Below, in pieces: positions 1 to 11,439 of a stretch of 64,000 nucleotides of DNA; within the stretch, counting starts at the first letter, position 1, and every line of letters starts with the position of its first letter. This DNA is from Atriophallophorus winterbourni (lineage: Eukaryota > Platyhelminthes > Trematoda > Plagiorchiida > Microphallidae): NCBI GenBank assembly GCA_013407085.1, contig JACCGJ010000701.1, forward strand, positions 1 to 64,000. Reading direction: 5' to 3'. Made by a program: the position numbers and the translations under genes. A model generated the notes under the pieces. It searched no databases, was not told the origin of the DNA, and worked only from the letters and a program-made list of their open reading frames with translations.

Positions 1-10
1 TCTTTTATAT

Positions 11-236
11 ACGCCTCGAGTGTTTGACCACGAATCACTATGTGTTTCTGTGTTTGAAAAACGTGGTTCGTTGTACGAACCCTATGCAACAGTGGCATTC
101 AAGTATAACCTTGTTTACCATTTAACCACTATTTGAAGTCTCACTGAATCTGATCTTACTGTCTCCACCTGATGACGGCAAACAGCCAGAATTAGGTTGT
201 GGTTTGTAACAAACATGTGAGCACCAAAATACATTA
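11..236 (+). repeat. Hammerhead repeat, subfamily A (decayed core)
   Basis: Nearly complete unit of the dispersed family seen many times here. Landmarks in order are a CTTGACCACGAATCACT-like start, the hairpin GGTTCG-TTGTA-CGAACC, an ACAGTGGCATTCAAGTATAA block, then the ribozyme-like core with CTGATGA at 169-175. The second conserved box reads GAAT instead of GAAA, so this copy should not cleave itself. It ends in the family's usual GTGAGCACCA-type tail. Confidence 0.75.
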
Positions 237-1807
237 ATCTTTTATTAGAGTCTTGAGTGATTGGACACTTTGCAATGCTTTACAATGTTTATACAGAGGG
301 CTCAGTTTAAAGATCAATATATAAGACACGTTAGTTTCAGAAGTGAATTCAATAAAATCAAATCAACCTTTTATTTGCCACGTATTCTGCAAAAGTATTT
401 TGTCTTCATCATCTTGTGAAAATAATGCTCGCAACATATGGTGAGACATAACACACATTTACTCAAACATTTAGAGGTAATTTACAAAGCCATTATATTA
501 ATTGCAATGATTCATCAAATAAAAATATCAAGAATTGCGTCAATTATCGTTAGTGAATTTGATAATTTGCTTTTATCATTAGTTTAATGCATTTGCCGAA
601 AATTTATCACACAATTTTTCAATTAATATATATTTGAATTTTTTATTACGTGTCAAGTAAAAACATTTGACATCAGATCACATTTTATGCTGAATTTGAA
701 TTTTGTGAAAACATATCATTATCATGATAAAAAGTATACATTTCTTGAATCGCCGATGCTCTATACAGCCGTGTACAAAGCACTCGCTGTCCAACACTGC
801 CACATTGGAAACCGTTTGAACCAAAACTGTCACCAAGATGATATTTTCATCAAAAATGGGTGAGCTCTTCTTTTTCCAGAAAATCTATAATGCAACAGTA
901 ATGAAATTAAAATGTTTTTCGAAGGAATTTGAATTTTTTTAAATGTTTTTCTCGTTTCTTGGGAGAGCATTTGCGCCCAGACATATATCAAATTGTTTTT
1001 TTTTGAAACATTTTGGAATAAGGTTGCTTATTCTTGTTCCATCAAGAATCCTAGGCATCGTCTTAAAAATATCTTGACGGTAGGTTTAAGTTCATAACAA
1101 TGTGACTTTTCTTTGCAAATATCAATTAATCAGTATAAAAATCGTTTCAATCAACTGTTGAGTAAATATTGTGATAGACCTCTTTCCGTTATATATTACA
1201 TTCAGCAATTTTATAACATTTTACTGTAGAATTGTGGTTTTTGAAACCGCGTTGAAACTGATATCAGGTAAAACAGCACTCTCAAACTCATGGCGATTTA
1301 ATAGTCTCCATTTCGTATGAATAAGGTTCAAATATCTCATTCGTTTATTACCAGCACAACTACTTTCTCTGATATCGATTTGTTGAGATGTTTGGGTACG
1401 AATACAGAAGGTTATATGGTACTATGTGGTACAAACAAATAGTAATTCAAACTCATTTTTTCTAAAACATAATTAAACACTAGTATTGATACATTGTACA
1501 ATCCAGATTAGTACTTGAACAATTTACAAGAATATCGCGAACTGTTGCAAAAAACTTACGCTGTTGTCCTTATGCTGTAACGTTGATACATGCTGGCTAC
1601 GTTATCAATAGCGCGAAATATCTATTACATTGTAGTTCTTTCACAGTCAATTACCTTTTATACAAGAATTGCATGATTATACATTTTCAAAATTTTCAAA
1701 AATCGTCTTAGACAAGCAAGATAATCAACCGTTACCTATCATCACTATCATTGATAACATTATACAGGTATCACGTACAAAATGCTAAACTAACATGTAC
1801 GTTGTGA
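237..1807. other. Non-coding AT-rich stretch
   Basis: No open frame with recognisable protein similarity and no repeat shared with the rest of the window was seen. It may be intron or upstream DNA of the gene ending at 9482. Confidence 0.5.
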
Positions 1808-1980
1808 TGTACGCTAGGGCAGTTCAAAGTGGAGAACTAGCTGTTGCCCATGCAGCATGTGCTCCCTCTCCACGGCACCAAAGGAACCAAAGGAACAGCT
1901 AGGCTGATACGTTTGGACAACGATGCCGTCGCAGGAGTTGGCAAATCGAATTTGAATAAAACTTCGGACTGCCTAACTGG
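1808..1980 (-). mobile_element. RTE-clade LINE fragment (5' region)
   Basis: Reverse complement of the stretch at about 11670-11830, which lies just upstream of the endonuclease start of the RTE copy there. Shared features are the phrase GTGCTCCCTCTCCA and the surrounding GGGCAGTTCAA and ACAACGATGCCGT blocks. It is a truncated antisense relic with no coding potential. Confidence 0.7.
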
Positions 1981-3744
1981 ACTCCGGCTCCTAAGTAGTT
2001 AGTGAAGGGTTGGACATATAAAGATGCTTAACTTATAGAAGATTATACACAGACCTACTAGGATGCGATGCCTACAACTTGAATTGTAAACTTTTGGAAC
2101 GAGTAGAGCGACTGTAAACCATACCACTAAAGGTAACAAGCCACTACGAATTCTGGTTTATTAGACCACCCACGCGGGAAACGGGAGAAATTGTTAATTG
2201 TTTAATTGTTAAATATTATTCTCATTATTCGGCTTCAGATGAAGCACGATATTCCATCATCGTCGGTGAATGATATCTCCATTATTTTAGTCAGGCCTTC
2301 CACTATTTTTCAGGTGTCCCACTGGAAGCTCAAAATTGCAAGCTTCATTCACAAATGGTCCAAAACCTCAAGGTCATATCCAGAGTCAATTGTTCACAAT
2401 TTGTCGAAGTGGAATGCTCGCGTCGGTATTTATTAGTTGCAGATTCAAGATTTGTGCCAGACCTGTAGAATGCTCCCAGGTGAATTGAAATAAACATCAA
2501 ACATGGTATACACAAATTAACATGCATTCTATGTTTGTAACTGTAAATTTCAACATGCGCACATTTCAAGCAACTTCGTTATTAAATATTATACGCGGAA
2601 TCTTGAAAAATTATTATTTTTTCCTTTTTTTCCTTTTTTTCCTTTTTCGTTTCAACCCTTACAACCCTTTTTAGTCAACTTAGGTTCCCGATTCAAAAGC
2701 TAAATTTGTTGCAAATAAATCCATCATACCTAAAAAAAAAGTAGAATGTCACTTACTTCTAAAAATTCAATGCGACAGTTTTCGGAACTTATTTTTAAAT
2801 AATTGAATGAATATTGATTGAATCAACCTGCTCCCAACTAGAACAATTGAATTGGGTGGTTCTGAAAACATTGACCTTTGCTTTTTGCTTCCATTCAAAC
2901 GATGCATCGTTGCTTGAGAATTGAATTTCCTTAGTTATTCAAGCGAGATTTTTTCACGTGAAACTCAGCGGTAATAAACTGGCCACCTTGTCAGAATGGA
3001 GACTACGCAAGCGTTAAATTATTCATTAATTTATGGACGACGGTCGAATATGCTTGTCGACAAAGACGTGCGGTTTATGAAGTACAATTCAATAGCCTCG
3101 TGAATTTTAAAAACAAGGTGAATGAGTTATTAAAAAAATTAGAGAACTTTGAGACATCATTGTAGATGCTGTTATGATGCTTGGCCTGCAGCAAACTGCC
3201 AGACACAGATCGGTTTTATTCCACAACTGCACTCTGGCCAAACCGGTCAATATAAATGACGTGTGCTAGTGCACCACGTTTCGTCACAAAGTGAATAAAA
3301 GTGAACAATGATCAAATGCGCAGCAGAAGAAAATCAATATATTTTATTGATTGGCTCACGCTTCAAGTTCCATCGGACAAATGCACTTATCGTTCGTGTT
3401 AGCCTCACTGGCTGAATACGACAGATGCAATCGGACATATTGGCACAGACATCTTCAAAATTATCTTATTCTTCTGATACGTTATGATCAAAAGTACAGA
3501 TTTGAATGAATAATCTGACAAACTATTCAAAATTTCTCTTTCATTTTTGACAGTTACCTTGTAAAAATCCAGCATTGAATATTGAAGATCTCATGATTTC
3601 TCAAGGAGAACTGTATATAACACGCGTGGTGCATATCGAAATTCGAAAAATGAGTAACAACGCTACAAGTAAGTTTTTTAAGAACCTACGAAACAATTTT
3701 AAAGTATTTTTACCCAAAAAATGTCCATCAAACTGAAGTCTACA
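1981..3744. other. Non-coding stretch
   Basis: Apart from a short T-rich tandem tract near 2.6 kb nothing recognisable was found. Short open frames here have no family signature. Confidence 0.5.
2611..2650. repeat. T-rich short tandem repeat
   Basis: About three to four copies of a nine-base T(7)CC unit in an otherwise AT-rich stretch. Confidence 0.7.
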
Positions 3745-3865
3745 CATTAGCTCCTTGAGCGCTTGACCAAGAATCACTACGTGATTATGTGTTTGAACAC
3801 CGTGCTTAGTTTTACGAACACGATTTAACAGTGGCATTCAAGTATAACTTTGTTACCTTCATTTG
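3745..3865 (+). repeat. Hammerhead repeat, subfamily A, 5' half only
   Basis: Contains the GCGCTTGACCAAGAATCACT start, the GTGTTTGAACACCGTG block and the AACAGTGGCATTCAAGTATA block of the family. The ribozyme core that should follow is lost or unrecognisable. Confidence 0.7.
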
Positions 3866-4189
3866 AATCACACAAACTGATTATTATTGTATAAGAACCG
3901 TCTGCACGCGCTACGTCACACTCACACATTCTTAGTATTATCGGTCGATTTCCGATTCATTATGCAAACATCTCAGGTCATCTGTTAATGAGTGGCATCT
4001 AACAATCCATTGGCCTTTTATCACCACTTTTCGGGACATTGAGTGATTCTTGATCACTTGTGGCGCCGTGGTGTTCAACTGAACTTGACGAGTTGAGAAT
4101 ATGCGCCATCTATTACTTTCTCCGTTCGATTCAATATTATTGATCCAGGATATGTGGATATCATAATGCGTTTATATTTGTGACTACTC

Positions 4190-4376
4190 ATCCGTGCCAA
4201 GCCCATCGCACTATTCACAAAGTTGATCACGACGGTCCATAATGGAAGCACTGGACTCGAGTTTCGCTCTTATTTGAGCTCATCAGCAGTGCATATCCTC
4301 CGCTTTGGGGGTGGGATTGAAACCCCCGACCATCACCATTGTAGTCCCACGCCTTAACGACCTGAGCTACCGTCCA
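4190..4376 (-). mobile_element. tRNA-derived SINE carrying a hammerhead ribozyme
   Basis: On the minus strand a tRNA-like head is followed by a hammerhead. The A box (minus-strand TAGCTCAGGTCGTTAAGG) lies at plus 4352-4371 and the B box (GGTTTCAATCC) at plus 4314-4324, spaced as in a tRNA-type RNA polymerase III promoter. The ribozyme begins about 20 nt downstream of the B box. Known precedent: the schistosome Sm-alpha SINE combines a tRNA-related promoter with a hammerhead in this way. Outer limits are uncertain; the 3' tail runs to roughly 4190, and the stretch up to about 4610 may belong to an adjoining repeat. It encodes no protein, so mobilisation would depend on a LINE enzyme (inference). 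Confidence 0.8.
4248..4292 (-). ncRNA. Hammerhead ribozyme, type I, canonical core intact
   Basis: Reading the minus strand from 4292 to 4248: stem I strand GCACTG (4292-4287), CTGATGA box (4286-4280), stem II GCTC (4279-4276), loop AAATAA, stem II GAGC (4269-4266), GAAA box (4265-4262), minimal stem III CTCGAG (4261-4256), U and C of the GUC cleavage triplet (4255-4254), closing stem I CAGTGC (4253-4248). Stem I is six perfect pairs, stem II four, and all nucleotides known to be required are present. Predicted self-cleavage is after the C at 4254. Stem III is so short and palindromic that pairing in a dimer is plausible, as described for minimal hammerheads of other retroelements. Confidence 0.88.
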
Positions 4377-5620
4377 CTGTTTGACCGATCGCCATTAAGC
4401 ATTTATGAACTATTCTCCAGACTGGCACATTTGAGTAGCTTTGTTTGCCGGACCAGTTCAGAAGGAGCCAGCAATATCTATTGTGGTCGCCCAACCGAAC
4501 AGATCTCCGTGTCAGGTCTTCCCATCGGATACGGTGTAAGCTAACACCGAATAGATCTGATGGGCATTGTTGTTTAAGCGATATTTGGAGAATAAGTTGT
4601 TTATATTTCATAATGCGTAATGTAGCATTTCAGAATTAATCCTCTTGGAATTAGAAGAAATCAAAAATTCTGAAGAGATTTTGCATCGATCGTGTCAGCT
4701 CGCTTCAATATCAGAATATAGTGATCAAATTAAACCACCATCATAAAATATGTTAATACATTTTATGGTTATTGTAATATTTATCTTCGTGACCTCCGAT
4801 CCACTTATTTTTCTACTGTGTACGATGTATACCTGTATGGAAATCAATGAAGTTTACATTCCAAAACTTTAATTGTCACGTTACAAATTTATATAATTAA
4901 TCTGAATTCAATTACATTGTAGCAACTACAAAAGGCAATGAGTTTCCATGGGAAAATTCCAGATAATTCTGTAATGTACGACCACTGAAAAATGCAATTA
5001 ATTGAAAACGAGGCCGTTTATCGCAAAGGCACAAATATGGTCAATCAAGCGTGGTTTTTCATAATTGACGTTCAATTCTAGCCAGCGATTTCATCCGGTT
5101 TGGATTTAAACTATTGTTTTGCATTGTTCAACTGAAATCCAAACCAGACGCCAACAAATAGTGAAAAATGATTGGAAACCAACGAACGCCACAAATGTGC
5201 GATTCCAGATCACCAATATTGGAGGCAGGATTCATTATACGCTGCGAGCTAATTTGTCACTCCAATGAGTGCATGTGTAGGGAGTATGTGCAACACCAAA
5301 TAATGTTTAAGCTCTGAGCGTTTCAATGATTTGATTCTGAATACAAGGAGAATTTGTTTAAAAAACATATTGGTTAGTTGGGGGGAATTTTTCAAACAAT
5401 AATGCAAGCTAACACTTAACTTTCCACCTTCTAGTTCAAGGTTTTCTAAAAATAAACTCTCACTGCTTATTACAGATAACAGTAGCAGGGAATCTTCAGT
5501 AGAATGCAAGTATCGAGATGCGCAAATAATAAGCATTCTAATCCATGCTGCCATCACGTTTATAAAACACGTTCTCGAAGCAATGAATATTTAGGAATCC
5601 TAAATTTCTAACATGAAAGC
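4377..5620. other. Non-coding stretch, possibly repeat-flanking
   Basis: 4377-4610 is less AT-rich and may be part of the repeat next to the SINE. The rest is AT-rich with no recognised gene or element. Confidence 0.4.
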
Positions 5621-5708
5621 GCATGCGGATCCTGATCTTACTGTCCCTACCTGATGAGTGCAAACAGCTCGAAACCGGTCGTGGGTTATGTGTAACGGAA
5701 AAGCATGC
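5621..5708 (+). ncRNA. Hammerhead-like ribozyme, subfamily B
   Basis: Boxes in order: CTGATGA (5651-5657), stem II GTGC/GCTC with one mismatch around loop AAACA, GAAA (5671-5674), then the palindromic ACCGGT as stem III, ending in a GTC triplet with C at 5680. Stem I pairs the bases just before the CTGATGA box with GTGGG after the triplet, and an outer GCATGC at 5621-5626 pairs with GCATGC at 5703-5708. All catalytic-core identities are present. Stem III has no room for a loop, so a single copy would probably need to pair with a second one. Confidence 0.65.
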
Positions 5709-8562
5709 AAATGAATATTTTGGTAAATGGAGGACAATTGTTGAAACAGAAATTAGCAATGTTGCTTCCTGGGACTCATTTTTTCCACTGTTCGCTTTAT
5801 CAGATAGCGACACTGTCATCGCGGGGACATTTCTTTCCATAGTCATAATACAGATGAACTCAGCAAAACAATATTAGTTTTCTGAATGAATGACTGAAAT
5901 TGGTGACGTTATTTCAAAGCGAAGTTGTAATCGATTTTCATGATCGAAGTTGTACCTGAATCATTTGACATAATTGCGGCTTTGACTGTCTCGGCATACA
6001 CCAGGCATTCTGTCCAACGTTCTACCGCAAGAGATCTTGCCACGTGTTATTCGAATTGACATCATTAGTGTCAAAGTGTTTACCTTCGCTCCCTTCCAAA
6101 GCGTTAATCTAAAGTCATCCATTTTATATAGAAAATCACATTGTGGATATTTGCTAACTAATAGATAGATAACTGATTAGCCAGCAATTTTCTCGAATTC
6201 AGTACATACTTCATCCCAGATGTGAATGATTGAAGATTATTGAAAGGGACACTGCGGAAACGGAAACATGAATTGATAGTTACACAATTCGATTCACAGT
6301 CTGTGTGTGGATATTTAATTAAATGCTATGTTAGTTCAAATCATAAAGAAATGCACACAAACTGAACTCAGTATATTGAACTGAATTAAAGTAAAGAACA
6401 GATCGCTCATCTGGCTGTTTGAAATTCTGTCGTGTCCACTCTTTTCTGGAATGTTCTACAATTACACATTATATCGAGTAAATTTTCAAGCAAATAAGGG
6501 CACTTGTGCTGAAACGCATACTTGATGATTAATTGCATCTTGCCTACCATTTTCTCTACAATTTCGAGCAACGCATTTCGTAGAAAGATTAGACGCTACA
6601 GTTAACACGAAACTTGAAGTGCGGTTTCATTATTGTTTGAAAGTATTTTTTACGACTAATTACTTGAAAGATTAGAGTTGCATCAATATGTCGTTGCGGT
6701 TCATATTCTCGTTATATACACTCTGACTGTTTTCGTTCAATTTGCAATTTGTAAAGTCTGTATGATCAGGATTTGCCTTCAACCAGTGAATCCTCACCTG
6801 TTGCGCCTAAACGGCGCTAAATATGTTAAATGGGTTGAGAGAAATGTATGAAAATACGGATATTTTATACGTCACGTTTAGCGTGAACCTGTTATTTTAA
6901 ATTTTGTCGGATTTCGAATCGCGCCGTCACTCCATTCGGTGTTCGGTTAGCGGCCCGATCACATGATTGGGTTTTGAAATACCGAGTGCGCACTTCATTT
7001 GAATCATGACACGTGACAATCGACCTTGAGCCCTGTCCACCTTTCCACAACTCGGGCCAGCTCTGTATGATCCTTCGGATTTTTGCTTATCAAACCGTGC
7101 CCCGAAAAATCGATACAAAAGTGGTATTTTGGTGGCACGCGGTAAAATTGTCGGATTCATCTGTCAGTGAAGCCACACAATGATGCCGGTAGTGTATTCA
7201 ATCATAGGGCCCTGCAGTTCAAGCAAAACACTGGCAGCCAGAACAACAGCAAAATAAGACAAGCCAACCTCTTTACGAAGTAAGGTTGACTGTATTCATT
7301 ACACTGATATCGCTGAAGCATAGAACCTATTATGGTAGATACAAATATAAAACAAAAGTACCTCTCTCATGCCATTGTAATGTTTGTAAACAGAGTACGC
7401 CACAGAAAATTACGAAACCATGAGGAAGCAAGCCTCGATCCCTGATGAATGTTGGCTGATGCTGGAAATGCTTTATCAAACCCAAACTAACGCTGATCTA
7501 CGTATACATGTGTAATTACTGAAGTTTTGTCGCATTCAAATACGAATCATTGTGTTCAATCATCATATTGGGCTTTCATAACAATTACGAGAATTGGATC
7601 TAGTCTAATCACAGTTACTAAACTGGAGTTGTCACTGATATTTTTGCCATAATCTGTCAAATTACGTTACACTTCCGTGATTTATTTATCAAATGATGAA
7701 ATTTTGAGCGTTTGATTTGATCACGAGCACAATGAAGAGTTGACAATTAACATCTGTCAGCAATTTTTGGCACATAAGAACAAATAGCTGTCAAATGTCA
7801 ACTGAATCTTTCCTAGTTTTGAGCATTTGAAATACTAGCAGGTTTGTCCCAAGTAAAACGAGAATATGCAAGTAGCACGTGTATACATGACTTAAACCAA
7901 GCTTCATTCCATCGCAACAGGCCCCTACTGAGGCAATTTAAGAAGCTTTTGAAATAACAGTAGTAATGTAGAGTAATTGAAACATCCGAGCATTTAGAGC
8001 TGATTTAGTGATGACTAACCTGTATATGTTGGATTAACTAATCAAATTTGGTGGGCTGAATTCATTGTCTGTACGCCAAACTTCGGACCGCTTCTTCCGT
8101 CAACTGTAGTTGACGTTACTGCATAAAAGACCATGATAAACCGGAGGTGTCGAATTATGTGGGCAGATCGATTGAGCTAGTTGCTTAGCAAAACAAGCAT
8201 TGACATCAATCTGATGCAAGCGAACTCAGTCCCATCTCACAAGACAGCTCTTTCAGTCAACGGATTATTTAATTTCAAGGCTTTCGAATAAAACTTTCTG
8301 ATCTAAACCTTATCGATTGAAATTAACACACGCACGAATTGAATTTACGGTCTATTATTCGAGTAATTCATGGATACCTATCCAGTTCATAATTAATTCG
8401 GTAGGTTTATTCCATCTGTGGAAAGGAGAACCCTAAAAAACTGTAATTTATCTTTACCACAAACTTCATCATATCGATTCACAACTTGAATCTAGATTTC
8501 TCAGCTTTTATTTTTCTTTCATATGTTTTAAACTTCATGGATAAATCATTTTCTTTTCTCAG
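5709..8562. other. Non-coding stretch upstream of the membrane-protein exon
   Basis: No exon, RNA gene or repeat could be identified. Upstream exons of the gene ending at 9482 are expected on this side, but none was recognised; this DNA is probably its intron. Confidence 0.45.
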
Positions 8563-9482
8563 GTACGACGGATAGTTTGGAGCTGTCGGGCAGTGTTGAG
8601 AAACGTAATGTATTCGAAATGCTGGACAAAGATACTGCTGACACATCGTACTGGGACGCCAAAGAGCCTAATTGCAACTATGTACTCTGTCTTGGAATGA
8701 CGCAAATAATCTGGATCTTGATGAGTCTCTTGTTCCTAATCTCCGTACTTCTCGCGATTTCAGTCATTGTCTATCGGAGGTACACGAGTTATATGAAGGA
8801 AGTGACCAAACCCAGCGTGTATGCGAGACATCATACTCCCGCCACATTTGATCCAATGCAGCAAAATGACAAAGACGAATCAGTTCGCGACACCATGTTC
8901 ACGCTTGTCAACCAGCATAACCACGATCACCACGAGTGTGAATCCGATGCAAGAAATTCACAAAAAACAACAATGGAGCGATCATCTCTCTTTGTCCTTG
9001 ATCAATTAAATCTGAATCCGAATGATGATGAAGAGAAGTATCCATCCGGTAGAAGGGGTTCGTATGCTAATTCACGTGGAACAATGCGGTTGAACATGCA
9101 GCGATGTGGCTGTACCCACTTGCCAAACAAATGCGCACACATCAAGTTCAATACATATTGTCCAACTGTGGGGTTTGTGGAAAACAAAACTGCAGCGGAA
9201 AATTACTTTACAAGAAATAAGATTTGTCCACAACACGGAAAGTTATCATCATTATTAAACGTCCCTGAATGTACGACGTTCGATAATTTGTACGGTGATA
9301 ATGCAGTATTTCAACCGCAAGCGAACTTTTACAGAGAATTAAACGATTTCGAAGTTCCAAACAAGGAAAAACTGTCGGTGCAGTTCAACTGTAACTCCTC
9401 AGATCTGACGATCCTCAATAACCGATCAAAAACTGATTATTTGGACTTTCCCCAAACAAAATTTTCTGATTTGTCAATGTAA
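8563..9482 (+). CDS. Terminal exon of an unrecognised single-pass membrane protein
   Basis: Open frame of about 305 codons ending in TAA at 9480-9482. It does not begin with a convincing ATG but follows a pyrimidine-rich tract and AG at 8561-8562, so it is read as the last exon of a longer gene, entering the frame after two bases of a split codon. The encoded part has a short outer stretch with two cysteines (NCNYVLC), a strong membrane helix of about 23 residues (from IIWILM to VIVY) closed by the basic stop-transfer RRY, then a long tail of about 240 residues. The tail is polar, rich in Asn, Asp, His and Ser, with a cysteine cluster (RCGCTHLPNKC). Topology suggests a type I protein with its ectodomain encoded upstream. 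I do not recognise the family; a receptor or adhesion protein is only a guess. Confidence 0.6.
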
Positions 9483-9733
9483 ATAGTTTTGGTGTTGCGG
9501 TTAAAATGTGATTTTCGGGTTGTAACAAAATGACCGCGTTTTGTGTTCTATGAATTAGTTCTCCTGTTTGTTGGGTCCAATGTAAAGAGTTCTGAAATAT
9601 CATTTATAATGCTATGTCTAGCGGAACAAGTTGATAGTCACTCATGATTTTAAAAATTTCATTTAACTATATTTGTCATACTCTATTTAAGTTCGAAAAT
9701 CTTGATCAGCTTCAGTTTTTAAACACTGAGTTT

Positions 9734-9739
9734 AATAAA
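9734..9739 (+). other. Candidate polyadenylation signal
   Basis: AATAAA about 250 bp after the stop codon at 9482, placed as expected for the preceding gene. Such hexamers are frequent by chance in AT-rich DNA. Confidence 0.4.
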
Positions 9740-9939
9740 AATTGTAATATAGTCATAGTTTACTTTAGATAGTTGCTGTGGAAGAATCAGCTTGCCGCCA
9801 ATGCTACAACTGATGCTAACTGATGTGTCTCTGTGTATAAGAAAAGAGCAATATGGGTTCGAACGCATTGTCTTCAGCAACCTTCCTTCAAGTATACTAG
9901 AAAACATTCACCCAGGACCTCACACGTGAATGCGATCAA

Positions 9940-10546
9940 GAGAAAGGATTCAAGGATTTATGGTTAAAAAGTTAATACTTTACAACACCACAGGATTACG
10001 GTATGAATGAAAATGTGAAAAATATAATACTGCTATGAAAGGAGTAGAGTATATCAAATGTAAGGCTCACGAATCATGTTCTTCTGCATGTAGCCTACAA
10101 TCAATACGTAAACTTGGAACGTGAAGGGATAAGGTATGTCCGCGTGTCACTTTCTCATCATCAAGCAAGCGTCTTAGTGGATTTCCTCCACTAGACAGAA
10201 TTCTATAGGTCAGAATAATATCGCGCCGTATCCTCATTTAGGTATAGTCGCATAGACCCAGACGTAAAAATATTTAAGTGTATGGAACCTTGTGAAGACT
10301 CATCACTAACTTTATTGCTCTGTGATATATTTTATCAAACAAAGCAATATCTTTTCTCAGTCAAGGAGCCCAGACCTCTACCGCATACTTCATCGTAGGG
10401 CGAAGATAGACATTCATTATCCTTGGTAACGTTACCAGCGAGAATCTTCAAAATATTCTTCAAAAAGTTACCTGACAATTTTCTGGCTTGTTGATATATA
10501 TTCTAACAGTGAACTGTTTTCACTAATCCATACTCCAGGAAGTCAA
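9940..10546 (-). mobile_element. CR1-clade LINE, 5'-truncated 3' end
   Basis: Matches, with many substitutions, the 3' end of the long CR1 copy at 54464-55160, including blocks such as ACAATTCTATAGGTCAGA and ATATCGCGTCGTATCC (with changes). It covers the last part of the reverse transcriptase C-terminal domain and the 3' UTR. The 3' terminus carries the short AAGGATT-type repeats seen at the end of the related copy. Frames are broken. Confidence 0.8.
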
Positions 10547-11439
10547 TCATCAGTCTTGTTAACAGGGTTATTTAAATTTGGTCACTTGTAAGCCATTTGC
10601 TGTTCATGCTGAACGCTACATGAGTTAACATCCACTAAGTTTCGTTTGGTGCTATTCCATCTGAAGAGGAAACGAATCTTAAGCTGGTGTGACTTGATAT
10701 GCGTTATTTAATACATTTTGACTGACGATATTAAATCTCAAGGTGATGCTGAGCTAACTCTAGTTTTCTCAATATTGATTCTCGTTTATCAAAAAAGCAA
10801 TGTCGAAACATTATATTCAAACTTGCTTACTTTTTCGTCATATGCTCTACGACTCTTTTCGAGATGTTCGGATGCATTCATTCAGAATCCGCATGTCTCG
10901 AATCATGATGACTCATACGCATCTTTCCATACTCTTGCCACATATGTGGAATTTTTATCGTCCTAACAAATTTGTCCGGTGTTGGTATGTTTACAGAATC
11001 TATCTGATGGTTCCACTGTTCGCACGTTAACTTTTGCTGTCTTCAATTTAATTAATTTGTAACAAAATATACGGAACGCTGAGATTACGCTTTTTATTCG
11101 CCCAACCAAAATTTGTTACAAACTTTGGTGAAAAATAAATAGCATTTTGAATTCTGAAACATTTTACATGAAAAATTGACATTATGCGGTTAATAGGAAA
11201 GCGCTTCTCGGTTGATGTCATTTTTGTCGGTCTGCGAAGAACTTTACGTTTTGTATTTGATTCAGAGAATTATGGTTGAAACAGTGAACTCCTCGATACA
11301 CCACGAGTTAACGATATTAATAAAAAAACTAGTTCCAAGGTTGTCACGGCCGCAGCGGTTTTGGAGATAAGCTTCCAATTTCAAAAATGCTCTAATGGCG
11401 CGCGGTTCATATAGCATCTGACAGCCAAGTCCCAATCCT
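10547..11439. other. Non-coding stretch
   Basis: No gene, RNA or repeat recognised. The 5' limit of the RTE element that follows could lie somewhat inside this stretch. Confidence 0.4.
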
